Source of the DNA: CAZYTX01 sp964650485
GTDB lineage: Bacteria; RBG-13-61-14; DATKZS01
Assembly (NCBI GenBank): GCA_964650485.1
Contig: CAZYTX010000008.1
Span: 1-64,000, forward strand
Direction: 5' to 3'
DNA: 64,000 nucleotides
This document shows, one piece after another, positions 52,618 to 60,279 of the stretch. Position numbers and translations under genes: made by a program. Each line of letters opens with the position of its first letter. Positions within the stretch are counted from its first letter, which is position 1. Below the pieces are notes generated by a model that was not told the DNA's origin, searched no databases, and saw nothing but the letters and a program-made list of their open reading frames with translations.

Positions 52618-53598
52618 CTAGCAGCTCCTCTTTGCCGGATGGTCCTCCATGGCCTCCTTGAGGTCCGAGACGAGGTCGTCGTAGCGCTCGTAGAACATGG
52701 AGGTCCCCTGGGAGAAGTTCAGCAGTATGCGGTTGAGACTGGCGGGCACGTAGGGGTAGAGCTTCTTCAGGTTGGCCACCCGGTACTTGTAGAACATGAG
52801 CGCGTCGTCCGCCGAGAGGGAGCAGTCCTCGCAATAGGGGAACCTCTCGGGGTGGTTCATGACCTCCTGGAAGCTGATGATGCGCTTTGCGGTCACGAAG
52901 GTTATCACGTTGCCGCAGCTCCATATGTCGTAGTCCTCGTATGAGATGTCGAAGTCGAAGTCAATCCACCTGTAGAGCCCGCTGTCCTTGTCAATGAGGA
53001 TGTGGTCGTTCCTCACGTCGCCGTGGTGCTCTCCCCTCTGCTGCAGGGTCTTAAGCGCCTCGATGCATTGGACGACCTCGCTCATTATGCCCGGGAAATA
53101 CTCGTAAAAATACTGCTCGTGGTCCATCTCAAGGTCGTAGAGGTGGTTGAACAGCGACTTGCCCTTCACGAACTCCAGCACCCGCACCAGGTTGTCGTAC
53201 GGGTCCCTCACTGAAAAGCCGTGCATGAACCGGGGGTGTTCCTTCATGATCTCCAGGCAGTGGGCCTCCTTGAAAGGGTTGCGGTGTCCCTTTATCAGGA
53301 AGGGCCCGTCCCTGCTTGCGAAGTCCTCGAAAAACACCATCTTGATGATCTTGCGGCGCCCCTCTTCCAGGTCGTAGGCGTACTTGACCCAGAACTTTGG
53401 CTGCTCGTTTATACCGAACCTGCCTTCCTTGGCGTCGCTGGTGATAAAGTAGTCGTTGCCACCCAGCCGGAGCACCATGCCCCCCTGGATGCGCATGTAG
53501 TCGGTGGTGTCCTCCACTATCTTCACCCGGCCGCGTATCTTCCTGCCGGTGAGCTCCTCCACCCTCTCCTTTATCTCCCGCTCGCTCTCGATGATCAC
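52618..53598 (-). CDS. Protein kinase-like (APH fold) protein
   Basis: 326 residues. An N-terminal beta lobe (IRGRVKIVEDTTDY, then KFWVKYAYDLEEGRRKIIKM), then a kinase C-lobe with the catalytic loop GEHHGDVRNDHILI and the metal loop YRWIDFDFD. This is the Hanks/aminoglycoside phosphotransferase-like core. The first Asp and the DFD/DFG-like Asp are present, so activity is likely, but the substrate is unknown. The beta-lobe Lys is uncertain. The start is GTG 53598. It lies 36 bp after the DegT aminotransferase, probably one operon. Confidence 0.72.
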   Translation of the reverse strand: MIIESEREIKERVEELTGRKIRGRVKIVEDTTDYMRIQGGMVLRLGGNDYFITSDAKEGRFGINEQPKFWVKYAYDLEEGRRKIIKMVFFEDFASRDGPFLIKGHRNPFKEAHCLEIMKEHPRFMHGFSVRDPYDNLVRVLEFVKGKSLFNHLYDLEMDHEQYFYEYFPGIMSEVVQCIEALKTLQQRGEHHGDVRNDHILIDKDSGLYRWIDFDFDISYEDYDIWSCGNVITFVTAKRIISFQEVMNHPERFPYCEDCSLSADDALMFYKYRVANLKKLYPYVPASLNRILLNFSQGTSMFYERYDDLVSDLKEAMEDHPAKRSC

Positions 53599-53634
53599 CC
53601 TGCACCCCGCCCGGCTTACCTATATTCGCACGTA

Positions 53635-54747
53635 TCAGGCATGGAAGAACCCGAGCACGCCCTCGGCGACAAAGTCCACCATCTCGTCGGTCATCTCCGG
53701 GTACACGGGTATGGCCAGGCATTCCTGCGACGCCTTCTCCGAGGCGGGCAAGGAGAGGCCGGGGTCAACATACGCTGCGAAGCACTCCATCCTGTGCAGG
53801 GGCTCGGGGTAGTACACCCCGCACCCGATGCCCCTCTCCCGGAGATGAGACATGAGACCCTGGCGGTCCCGCACGCGGACAACGTAGTTGTTGTAAACGT
53901 GGGCGTTGCCGGGGAGGGTGGAGAGCGGCTCCACCTCGCTGTCCCGGAAGCGCCGGTCATAGCCGGCAGCGTGCTCCCGCCTCTTCCGGTTCCATTCGTC
54001 AACGTATGGGAGCTTTGCAAGCAGCACCGCGGCCTGGACCTCGTCCAGACGGCTGTTAAAGCCGATGTGCTTGTGACGATAGGGGCTTTCCGCCCCGTGC
54101 ACCCTGAGCATGCGCACGGACTCGAACAGGTCCTCCCTTAAGGTCACAATCATGCCGGCGTCACCGCAGGCGCCAAGGTTCTTGCTGGGGTAGAAGCTCA
54201 GTGCCGCGGCGTCCCCCATGGAACATGCCGGACGGCCGCTTTGCTTTGCGCCGACTGCCTGGCAGGCGTCCTCCAGCACGGCCAGGCCGTGCTTTTCGGC
54301 TATCCTTGCGATGGCCTCCATGTCCGCGCACTGGCCGAAAAGATGCACCGGCACGATGGCCTTTGTCTTCTCCGTGACCGCGGCTTCCACCGCCTTCGGG
54401 CTTATGAGGCAGGTGTCGGGATCAATGTCAGCGAACACGGGTCTTGCGCCGGCGTGCACTATGGTGGACGCGGTGGCGTAAAAGGTGAAGGGGGTGGTGA
54501 TGACCTCGTGTCCGGGACCCACTCCCATGGCCTTGAGAGAGAGCAGGAGCGCGTCCGTGCCCGAGGCCACACCTGCGGCAAAAGGCGCTTCGCACAGCCC
54601 GGCCACCGCGGCCTCCAGGGCCGCAACCTCGGGGCCGAGTATGAAGCGCTGAGACTGGAGCACCGCCTCCACACGGGCCTTCACCTCTGAGCCGATGCTC
54701 TCGAACTGTGCGGAGAGGTCAACAAGTGGTATGTTTATGCCCCTCAT
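53635..54747 (-). CDS. DegT/DnrJ/EryC1/StrS family PLP aminotransferase
   Basis: 370 residues. The PLP-binding Lys189 is in SFYPSKNLGACGDAG; ASGTDALLLSLKAMG, VHLFGQCADM and GFNSRLDEVQAAVL are family blocks. These enzymes transfer an amino group to keto-sugars in lipopolysaccharide, glycan or antibiotic sugar synthesis. Other amino-sugar genes are not visible in the window. The ATG has no strong ribosome site. Paired with the kinase-like gene downstream. Confidence 0.9.
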   Translation of the reverse strand: MRGINIPLVDLSAQFESIGSEVKARVEAVLQSQRFILGPEVAALEAAVAGLCEAPFAAGVASGTDALLLSLKAMGVGPGHEVITTPFTFYATASTIVHAGARPVFADIDPDTCLISPKAVEAAVTEKTKAIVPVHLFGQCADMEAIARIAEKHGLAVLEDACQAVGAKQSGRPACSMGDAAALSFYPSKNLGACGDAGMIVTLREDLFESVRMLRVHGAESPYRHKHIGFNSRLDEVQAAVLLAKLPYVDEWNRKRREHAAGYDRRFRDSEVEPLSTLPGNAHVYNNYVVRVRDRQGLMSHLRERGIGCGVYYPEPLHRMECFAAYVDPGLSLPASEKASQECLAIPVYPEMTDEMVDFVAEGVLGFFHA

Positions 54748-54931
54748 CTAACACCCGCGATTTCGGACCTTTTTTTCATTTTTTTAATCCCTCGTCTTTA
54801 TCCGGCGGCCACTTGCACTCCAACTTATTGAAATTATTAAACAAACTTAGCATAAACCGCGTCCGGTGTCAAGGAAGTTCAGACACGGTGCGGTTTTGTC
54901 TTACAATTCAATTGGATGTACTATTGACCCG

Positions 54932-55400
54932 ATGGAGCTAAAGCCTTTGTCAATACATATCATGGGCATCGGCGAGATCACCACCACCATCGAGGTGAGG
55001 GGGAACCACTGGGGAAAGCTGCACCCCGAGGAGAGGCGCTGGATGCGGCTGGCATACAAGCGCATGCCGGCTTTCCAAACCGAGGATGCAGCCCAAGACT
55101 ACATAAGAATCCACAACCTCTACCAGGACATGCTGGCAGGGCTCGGCATAAACGCGCCCAGGCACGACAACCTGGTGAAGAGGCGGCCGGACGGGAGGTG
55201 GACCGTGTACAACCGCCAGGAGCGGCTACCCACACACCAGGTGGCGTGCCTGGTGATCCGCGACCTTGACCGCGAGGGTTGCATGGACCTGTTCAGTGCT
55301 GCTCGGGAAGATGGCCCCCGTGTTCCAGCACAACCTGGATCAGCCGGAGAGGATTTTTTATCTCGCACTATTCGAGCCATCATCAGTCATCCTTAAATCC
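54932..55400 (+). pseudogene. Frameshifted hypothetical gene
   Basis: From ATG 54932 the frame reads MELKPLSIHIMGIGEITTTI and on to GCMDLFSA. From about 55300 the plausible continuation is in the next frame: VLLGKMAPVFQHNLDQPERI, then FYLALFEPS. Removing one base near 55297-55300 would fuse them. The original frame runs on with a low-complexity tail to 55396. I do not recognise the family. Sequencing error is an alternative to true decay. Confidence 0.55.
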
Positions 55401-55417
55401 TCATCACATCTTTCAGT

Positions 55418-55705
55418 TCATGATTTGAATTTTGATGATGCATCTCCAATGGCGTTCTTCAACTCCTCCACCGCTTTTTCCACCCCGAACTTAAGGTCCA
55501 GCCAGGCGTCGCCGGAGGAATTTTGCATGGCCTCCAGCTTCCGGCTGGCCTCCTCCCGCCTAGCTTTAACTTTTTCGATCAGTTCGTTGTAGCTCTTTTT
55601 TACATTTTCATCAGCGTTGACGGCTTTTTCCACGAGAATTTCCAATTCTCTTTCCTGCTCCCTCAATGCTCGCTTTATCTTCCCTTCAAACTCCAACCTA
55701 TCCAT
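55418..55705 (-). CDS. Small charged coiled-coil protein
   Basis: 95 residues, almost all helical: MDRLEFEGKIKRALREQER and LIEKVKARREEASRKLEAMQ give heptad-like patterns. No membrane segment or signal. It resembles the short coiled-coil proteins often seen near stress or ion-response genes, but I cannot name a family. The start at ATG 55705 has GGAGG 6 nt upstream. A good promoter lies at 55736-55764. Confidence 0.75.
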   Translation of the reverse strand: MDRLEFEGKIKRALREQERELEILVEKAVNADENVKKSYNELIEKVKARREEASRKLEAMQNSSGDAWLDLKFGVEKAVEELKNAIGDASSKFKS

Positions 55706-55735
55706 AACTTTCCTCCTTTTCATGATTAAAGTGTT

Positions 55736-55764
55736 ATTTTATCTACCCACTCCTTGATAGTCAA
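55736..55764 (-). promoter_or_regulatory. Sigma-70 promoter for the coiled-coil gene
   Basis: On the minus strand TTGACT (55759-55764), 17-bp spacer, TAAAAT (55736-55741), about 30 bp before ATG 55705. Confidence 0.6.
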
Positions 55765-56092
55765 GCCAAATCCCTTTTGGGATGGGTTCAGAGCTAAACA
55801 ATAAACGTTATCCATGTTTCAGGGATGGTGTCCGGTCTTCACATTTCACATTTGCATTCATCTTCATGCTCCTTTTCAGGGCTTTAACCTGTTTTTCGAT
55901 CTTTTTAGCTTTATCCTTCTTGTCGAATCTTCTTTGTGCCCTTGGCGCCTTCGTGGTTCTTAGGGACCAGCTACAATTTTCCCTTTGATATGGACAAATT
56001 ACATGAATTAGGGGGATGAAATGCGAACCCCGCTTCAGTCCCGGCTCGCAAGCTATTGATTTGTCTGTCTTATTTCTTTCATTGGCAACAAA

Positions 56093-56108
56093 TGGCATTA
56101 TTATTGCT
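56093..56108 (+). promoter_or_regulatory. Candidate sigma-54 promoter for the 101-residue gene
   Basis: TGGCAT-TATTA-TTGCT fits the -24/-12 consensus at all but one base, with correct spacing. Transcription would start near 56119, leaving about 58 nt to the ATG at 56177. Confidence 0.6.
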
Positions 56109-56146
56109 CAAAATAGGGGTGGGAGTAAGAAGAAGGGGGAGGTGAT

Positions 56147-56161
56147 ATGAAGGGACCTTGA
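56147..56161 (+). other. Four-codon mini-ORF in the leader
   Basis: ATG AAG GGA CCT TGA (MKGP) follows a near-perfect ribosome site (GGGGGAGGTGAT). It lies between the sigma-54 site and the ATG at 56177. It may be a leader peptide or chance. Confidence 0.35.
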
Positions 56162-56176
56162 GATCGGGGGTTTACC

Positions 56177-56482
56177 ATGGCTGGAAACAAAAAACCGGAT
56201 AAAGATCACGCGAAGGGGAACGACGCATTCAATGATTACCAGCGTATCAAGAAAAACTACCTCGCCCTTTGCCGGCGGTACGGTCTTAACCCGTTTGACC
56301 TCGACATCCTGAGCGTGGGGCTCAGCCGCCTGCCCAGGTCTGACAAGTGCGAGCTGGTGCGCATGATCGTTAAACTGGTGAGGCTGGAGCGGGCCTTGAA
56401 GGGGAGCATCGGCAAGGGGCTCTTCCCCCTGACCGTGCACGAGATCGAGAGGTCCGGGTACCTGGTGCCTTCGCATCACTAA
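56177..56482 (+). CDS. Hypothetical small protein, sigma-54 candidate target
   Basis: 101 residues, basic, with an unstructured start (MAGNKKPDKDHAKGNDAFND) and a helical body (YLALCRRYGLNPFDLDILSV, then ELVRMIVKLVRLERALKGSI). No known motif, signal or membrane segment. The CGGGGG before the ATG may serve as ribosome site. It stands alone between the coiled-coil gene and the flippase-like gene, and a repeat element follows it. Function unknown. Confidence 0.7.
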   Translation: MAGNKKPDKDHAKGNDAFNDYQRIKKNYLALCRRYGLNPFDLDILSVGLSRLPRSDKCELVRMIVKLVRLERALKGSIGKGLFPLTVHEIERSGYLVPSHH

Positions 56483-56501
56483 GAGCTATTTTTTCAGGTT
56501 T

Positions 56502-56611
56502 TGACGCAACGACGCAAAGGCGCAATGAACAGGTTTGAGGGGCGAGGGATGAGATTTAATGCAAACACGGCATTGGTTTTTTCACTCTCTCCTTTGCGAC
56601 TGCGTGATATG
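56502..56611. repeat. Dispersed inverted-repeat element (GCAAAGGCGCAA type)
   Basis: Left arm GACGCAACGACGCAAAGGCG (56503-56522) and right arm CTCCTTTGCGACTGCGTGA (56589-56607) are inverted. Same type as 7454-7580, again a short distance behind a stop codon. Confidence 0.6.
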
Positions 56612-56710
56612 ATCCCATGATTCCATAACCCTTGCATGTGGCGTAAATAGTGAGAACAATTTAACAATAAGGCCCGCTGTGTTGGGCTCCGGGGGTCAGG
56701 GCTTTATCTC

Positions 56711-57727
56711 ATGCAATGGTATGAAGCAGTATTGGAGAGGGTTAGAGGGCTTTTCGAAAATGTCCCCGGCTGGGTAAAAAGGCTCGTTCCCATTGCCGGC
56801 AGTATTTTGATCCTTTACTACTACTTCCACGACCAGGACTGGGCGGGGATATGGCGCTCCCTTGTCAGGGCCGACATGGCGCTTGCCCTGGCCGCGATGT
56901 GCGCTCCGCAGTTTTTATTCTGGGCCATGGAGGTACTGTTCGCGGAGCGTCATTTCCGGTGGTTCCACGCGCCCTTCCCGTGGAGGCGCTACCTGTGGGT
57001 TCGTGGCGCCATCTATGTTCTCCAGCTCTTGAACACGGTTGCCGGGGCCGGCGGCGGCATGCTGGCGTATCTTAAGAGCAAGACCGGGGTGAGCTGGTGG
57101 AGGCTCCTTGGCATCATGTTCTTCCGCTTCAGCCTGACCTTGTGGTCGCTCTGCTTCTTCCTGGTGGCGGCCACCGCGGCGCTTTATCACTACGATCTCG
57201 CGGACCAGGTGAACCTTAACATGCGGGGGTGGTGGGCTTTGCTTGCGCTCGGGCTTTTGAGCTTTACTCTGATGTGGCTCTTCTGGATGCACAACAAGGC
57301 TCAAGGGATAGCAAGGCTTGTTGTCAGGGACCCGGAGGACGAGTTCTGGACGGCTTTCCGCCTGGCCCGGAAAAGGCACTGGCTCTACACCTGGGCCATG
57401 GCCCTTCCCCCTTTCCTGGTCATGCTCTTGGGGTTCTACTTCTCGGCCATGGCATTCGGGATCAACGTGCCCTTTGTGGAGTTCATGGTGCTCTCGCCAC
57501 TGTTCGTGCTGGTCATGGACCTGCCCATAGCATTCGCCGGGTTCGGGACCACCACCATGGCCTGGATGGTGTTTTTCGGCCAGTACGGGAGCCCGGAGGG
57601 CATTGCCGCGCTCACCATCTATATGCCTTTTGCCAGGGCGGCCACCAGGGCTTTCATAGGTCTCATCTCTTTGCCGCCGGCCATGGACGACCTGGCCACA
57701 CTGGCAAAGCCTGAAAAGAATCATTGA
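56711..57727 (+). CDS. Flippase-like (LPG synthase TM/UPF0104-type) membrane protein
   Basis: 338 residues with about eight helices (e.g. LVPIAGSILILYYYF, LALAAMCAPQFLFWAMEVLF, FLVMLLGFYFSAMAFGI). GAGGGMLAYLKSKTGVSWWRL in the middle resembles the conserved region of lysylphosphatidylglycerol-synthase transmembrane/AglD-like proteins, which are proposed to move or modify polyprenyl or lipid-linked molecules. No catalytic soluble domain. Followed by metG after 126 bp. Confidence 0.72.
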   Translation: MQWYEAVLERVRGLFENVPGWVKRLVPIAGSILILYYYFHDQDWAGIWRSLVRADMALALAAMCAPQFLFWAMEVLFAERHFRWFHAPFPWRRYLWVRGAIYVLQLLNTVAGAGGGMLAYLKSKTGVSWWRLLGIMFFRFSLTLWSLCFFLVAATAALYHYDLADQVNLNMRGWWALLALGLLSFTLMWLFWMHNKAQGIARLVVRDPEDEFWTAFRLARKRHWLYTWAMALPPFLVMLLGFYFSAMAFGINVPFVEFMVLSPLFVLVMDLPIAFAGFGTTTMAWMVFFGQYGSPEGIAALTIYMPFARAATRAFIGLISLPPAMDDLATLAKPEKNH

Positions 57728-57784
57728 AATTGCCAGCCCCCAGGTGGTTTTCCATGTCAAGTTTTTCCACGCATTGCCGCCCGC

Positions 57785-57813
57785 TTGATTAATCTCCCCG
57801 ACAGCAATACCAT
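57785..57813 (+). promoter_or_regulatory. Candidate sigma-70 promoter for metG
   Basis: TTGATT (57785-57790), 17-bp spacer, TACCAT (57808-57813). Transcript start near 57820 would exclude in-frame starts upstream of ATG 57854. Confidence 0.4.
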
Positions 57814-57853
57814 TGTATGGACCAGGCCGATAACAGGCAGGAGACTTTTTCAC

Positions 57854-59395
57854 ATGCAAAGCTATTACGTGACCACCCCCATCTATTACGTCAACGACGT
57901 GCCCCACATAGGGCACGCCTACACCACCCTGGCCGCGGACGTGCTGGCAAGGTTCCACCGACTCGCCGGCAGGCCCGTCCACTTCCTCACCGGCACCGAC
58001 GAGCACGGCCAGAAGATGCAGCGCGCCGCGCAGGAAAAGGGCATGCACCCCCTGGAGATGGCCGACCGGAACGCGCAGCACTTCAGGGACCTCTGGGCCC
58101 TGATGGAAATAACCAACGACGACTTCATCCGCACCACCGAGGAGCGGCACAAAACCTGCGTGCAGGAGTTCTACAGGAGGGTCGAGAAGGCGGGAGACGT
58201 ATACCTTGGCGAATACCAGGGGTTTTACTGCGTGGCCTGCGAGAGCTACTACACCGAGCTGCAGCTCAAAGAGACCGACTTCAAGTGCCCCTATCACGGC
58301 ACCCCGGTGGAGACCCTGAAGGAGTCCTCGTACTTCTTCCGCATGAGCAGGTACCAGGACCGGCTGCTCCGCCACATCGAGGACAACCCCGAGTTCATAC
58401 TCCCCCAGGCGAGGAGGAAAGAGATCCAAAGCTTCGTGAGCTCGGGGCTGGAGGACCTCTCCGTCTCCCGAACCAGCTTCCAGTGGGGAGTGCCCGTGCC
58501 CGGCGATAAAAAGCACGTGCTCTACGTGTGGGTGGACGCGCTCACCAACTACATCTCCGCGCTTGGCTTCGGCCAGGACGACGGGGAGAAGTTCGAGGCC
58601 TTCTGGCCCGCCAACGTGCACCTCATCGGGAAAGACATACTACGCCATCATGCGGTCATATGGCCCTGCCTGCTTATGAGCGCGGGCGTCGAGCTGCCGG
58701 GGACGGTGTTCGCCCACGGCTGGTGGACAAACGAGGGCAGGAAGATGTCAAAGTCGCTCAACAACTTCATTGATCCGCACCGGGTGATCGAGGAGTTCGG
58801 GCTCGATCCCTTCCGCTACTTCCTCATGAAGGAGGTCCCCTTCGGCATGGACGGGGACTTCTCCCGCGAGTCAATGGTGCACAGGATCAACTCCGACCTG
58901 GCAAACGACCTCGGGAACCTCCTCTCCAGGACCGCGGGCATGGCCGACAAGTACCTGCAGGGCAGGCTCTCGGGGCCCGGACCGGTCGAGGACGTGGACC
59001 GCGGGCTCGTCCAGGCATACGAACAGGCATCCTCCGAGGCGGGCGCGGCCATGGCCGAGTGCGGCTTCGGCAAGGCCCTGGCTTCCATTTGGGCGGCCAT
59101 AAACAAGGCCAACAAGTACATAGACACCACCAGGCCCTTCTCCCTGGCCAAGGAGGAGAGCAAGAAGGAAAGGCTCCATGCGGTCATGTATAACGTGGCC
59201 GAGGCACTGAGGATCACCGCGGTGCTGCTCTGGCCCTTCATGCCCGGGACATCCATGAAAATATGGGAGCAGCTCGGAGCGGAGGGGGGCCCCTCGGACC
59301 CGCCGCTTTCAGAGAAGCTACAGTGGGGAGGGCTAAAGCCGGGGACAACCATGACCAAGGGGGAGGCGCTGTTCCCCAGGATAGAGAAAGAGTAG
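57854..59395 (+). CDS. metG: Methionyl-tRNA synthetase
   Basis: 513 residues. Class I motifs HIGH (PHIGHAYTT, near 18) and KMSKS (GRKMSKSLNNF, near 297). The zinc insert reads CVACESYY and CPYHGTP, i.e. CxxC plus CxxH. The C-terminal anticodon-binding helices end without a tRNA-binding EMAP domain. It charges tRNA-Met. ATG 57854 has GGAG 10 nt upstream and matches the family N-terminus (MQSYYVTTPIYYVND). First gene of metG-tatD, 28 bp apart. Confidence 0.94.
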   Translation: MQSYYVTTPIYYVNDVPHIGHAYTTLAADVLARFHRLAGRPVHFLTGTDEHGQKMQRAAQEKGMHPLEMADRNAQHFRDLWALMEITNDDFIRTTEERHKTCVQEFYRRVEKAGDVYLGEYQGFYCVACESYYTELQLKETDFKCPYHGTPVETLKESSYFFRMSRYQDRLLRHIEDNPEFILPQARRKEIQSFVSSGLEDLSVSRTSFQWGVPVPGDKKHVLYVWVDALTNYISALGFGQDDGEKFEAFWPANVHLIGKDILRHHAVIWPCLLMSAGVELPGTVFAHGWWTNEGRKMSKSLNNFIDPHRVIEEFGLDPFRYFLMKEVPFGMDGDFSRESMVHRINSDLANDLGNLLSRTAGMADKYLQGRLSGPGPVEDVDRGLVQAYEQASSEAGAAMAECGFGKALASIWAAINKANKYIDTTRPFSLAKEESKKERLHAVMYNVAEALRITAVLLWPFMPGTSMKIWEQLGAEGGPSDPPLSEKLQWGGLKPGTTMTKGEALFPRIEKE

Positions 59396-59423
59396 GGCCC
59401 GCCGCTGAAAACACTATCCAGCC

Positions 59424-60206
59424 ATGGAAGAACTATTCGACACGCACGCGCACCTCGACTTCCCCGACTTTGATGATGACCGCGAGGAGGTCATTGCAAG
59501 GGCGGGGGAGCAAGGGGTGAGCCACATCGTCACCGTGGGCTCGGGGGGAGGGCTCGGGAGCGCAGCCCGCGCGGTCAAGGTCGCAGAGGGGCGCGCGCAG
59601 GTCTTCGCCACCGCGGGCGTGCACCCCCACGACGCAAAGCTCATGCAGGACAGGGACCTGGAACGCCTGCGCGAGCTGGCCTCCCGCGGCAAGGTGGTGG
59701 CCGTGGGCGAGACCGGCCTTGACTATGCTAAAGAGTATTCACCCAGGGAGGTGCAGCTCCGGCGCTTCAGGGACCAGTTGGCCCTGGCAAAGGAGCTCGG
59801 GCTGCCGGTGGTCATACACGACCGCGAGGCCCACGACGACATCGTGCGCGTGCTTAAGCGGGACGGTATAGCGGACGCCGGGGGCGTCATGCACTGCTTC
59901 TCCGGGTCCGCGGACCTGGCGCTCCAGCTCGTGGGCATGGGCTTTTACATCTCCATCCCCGGAGTCATAACCTTCAAAAACGCAAAGGGGCTGCCCCGGG
60001 TGGCCCGGGAAGTGCCGCTTGAGAAGCTCCTGGTCGAGACCGACTCGCCCTTCCTCGCGCCCGAGCCGCACCGGGGCAGGAGGAACGAGCCTGCTTACGT
60101 GCGCCTGGTGGCCGAGGCCGTGGCAAAGGCAAGGGATTGCGAGCTCTCCCGGGTGGCAGCCGCCACCTTCGCCAACGCCGGCCGGGTCTTCAATATACCT
60201 GCTTGA
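59424..60206 (+). CDS. TatD family metal-dependent DNase
   Basis: 260 residues. Metal ligands: FDTHAHLDF (two His), GETGLD (Glu), a His in VVIHDREAH, the His of MHCFSG, and the Asp of VETDSPFLAPEPHRG. TatD proteins are 3'-5' exonucleases implicated in DNA repair. The usual metG-tatD order is kept. GLDYAK replaces the common GLDYY. Ends 73 bp before the YfhO-like gene. Confidence 0.9.
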   Translation: MEELFDTHAHLDFPDFDDDREEVIARAGEQGVSHIVTVGSGGGLGSAARAVKVAEGRAQVFATAGVHPHDAKLMQDRDLERLRELASRGKVVAVGETGLDYAKEYSPREVQLRRFRDQLALAKELGLPVVIHDREAHDDIVRVLKRDGIADAGGVMHCFSGSADLALQLVGMGFYISIPGVITFKNAKGLPRVAREVPLEKLLVETDSPFLAPEPHRGRRNEPAYVRLVAEAVAKARDCELSRVAAATFANAGRVFNIPA

Positions 60207-60279
60207 ATGCCATACGCGTCCGAATTCTACGCTTTTGCACGGAACAAAGACGCGGTATAAAGTTACTTAAAGTTCGAGC

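Larger units (their letters stand above)
55706..56176. other. Intergenic region with promoters and a repeat fragment
   Basis: 470 bp between the divergent coiled-coil gene and the 101-residue gene. It holds the coiled-coil promoter, a repeat fragment (TTTGTGCCCTTGGCGCC and CTTCGTGGTT, 55932-55958), the sigma-54 site at 56093 and a 4-codon mini-ORF at 56147. Frames through the repeat are open but look repeat-derived, not genes. Confidence 0.6.

Noticed and set aside
55808..56098. Small minus-strand ORF with RTTKAPRAQRRF
   Set aside because: The sequence is a translation of the dispersed repeat and has no ribosome site, so I treat it as repeat-derived.
56915..58621. A 568-codon open frame on the minus strand
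   Set aside because: Antisense to the flippase-like gene and metG, both with family motifs. Its composition is that of a shadow frame.
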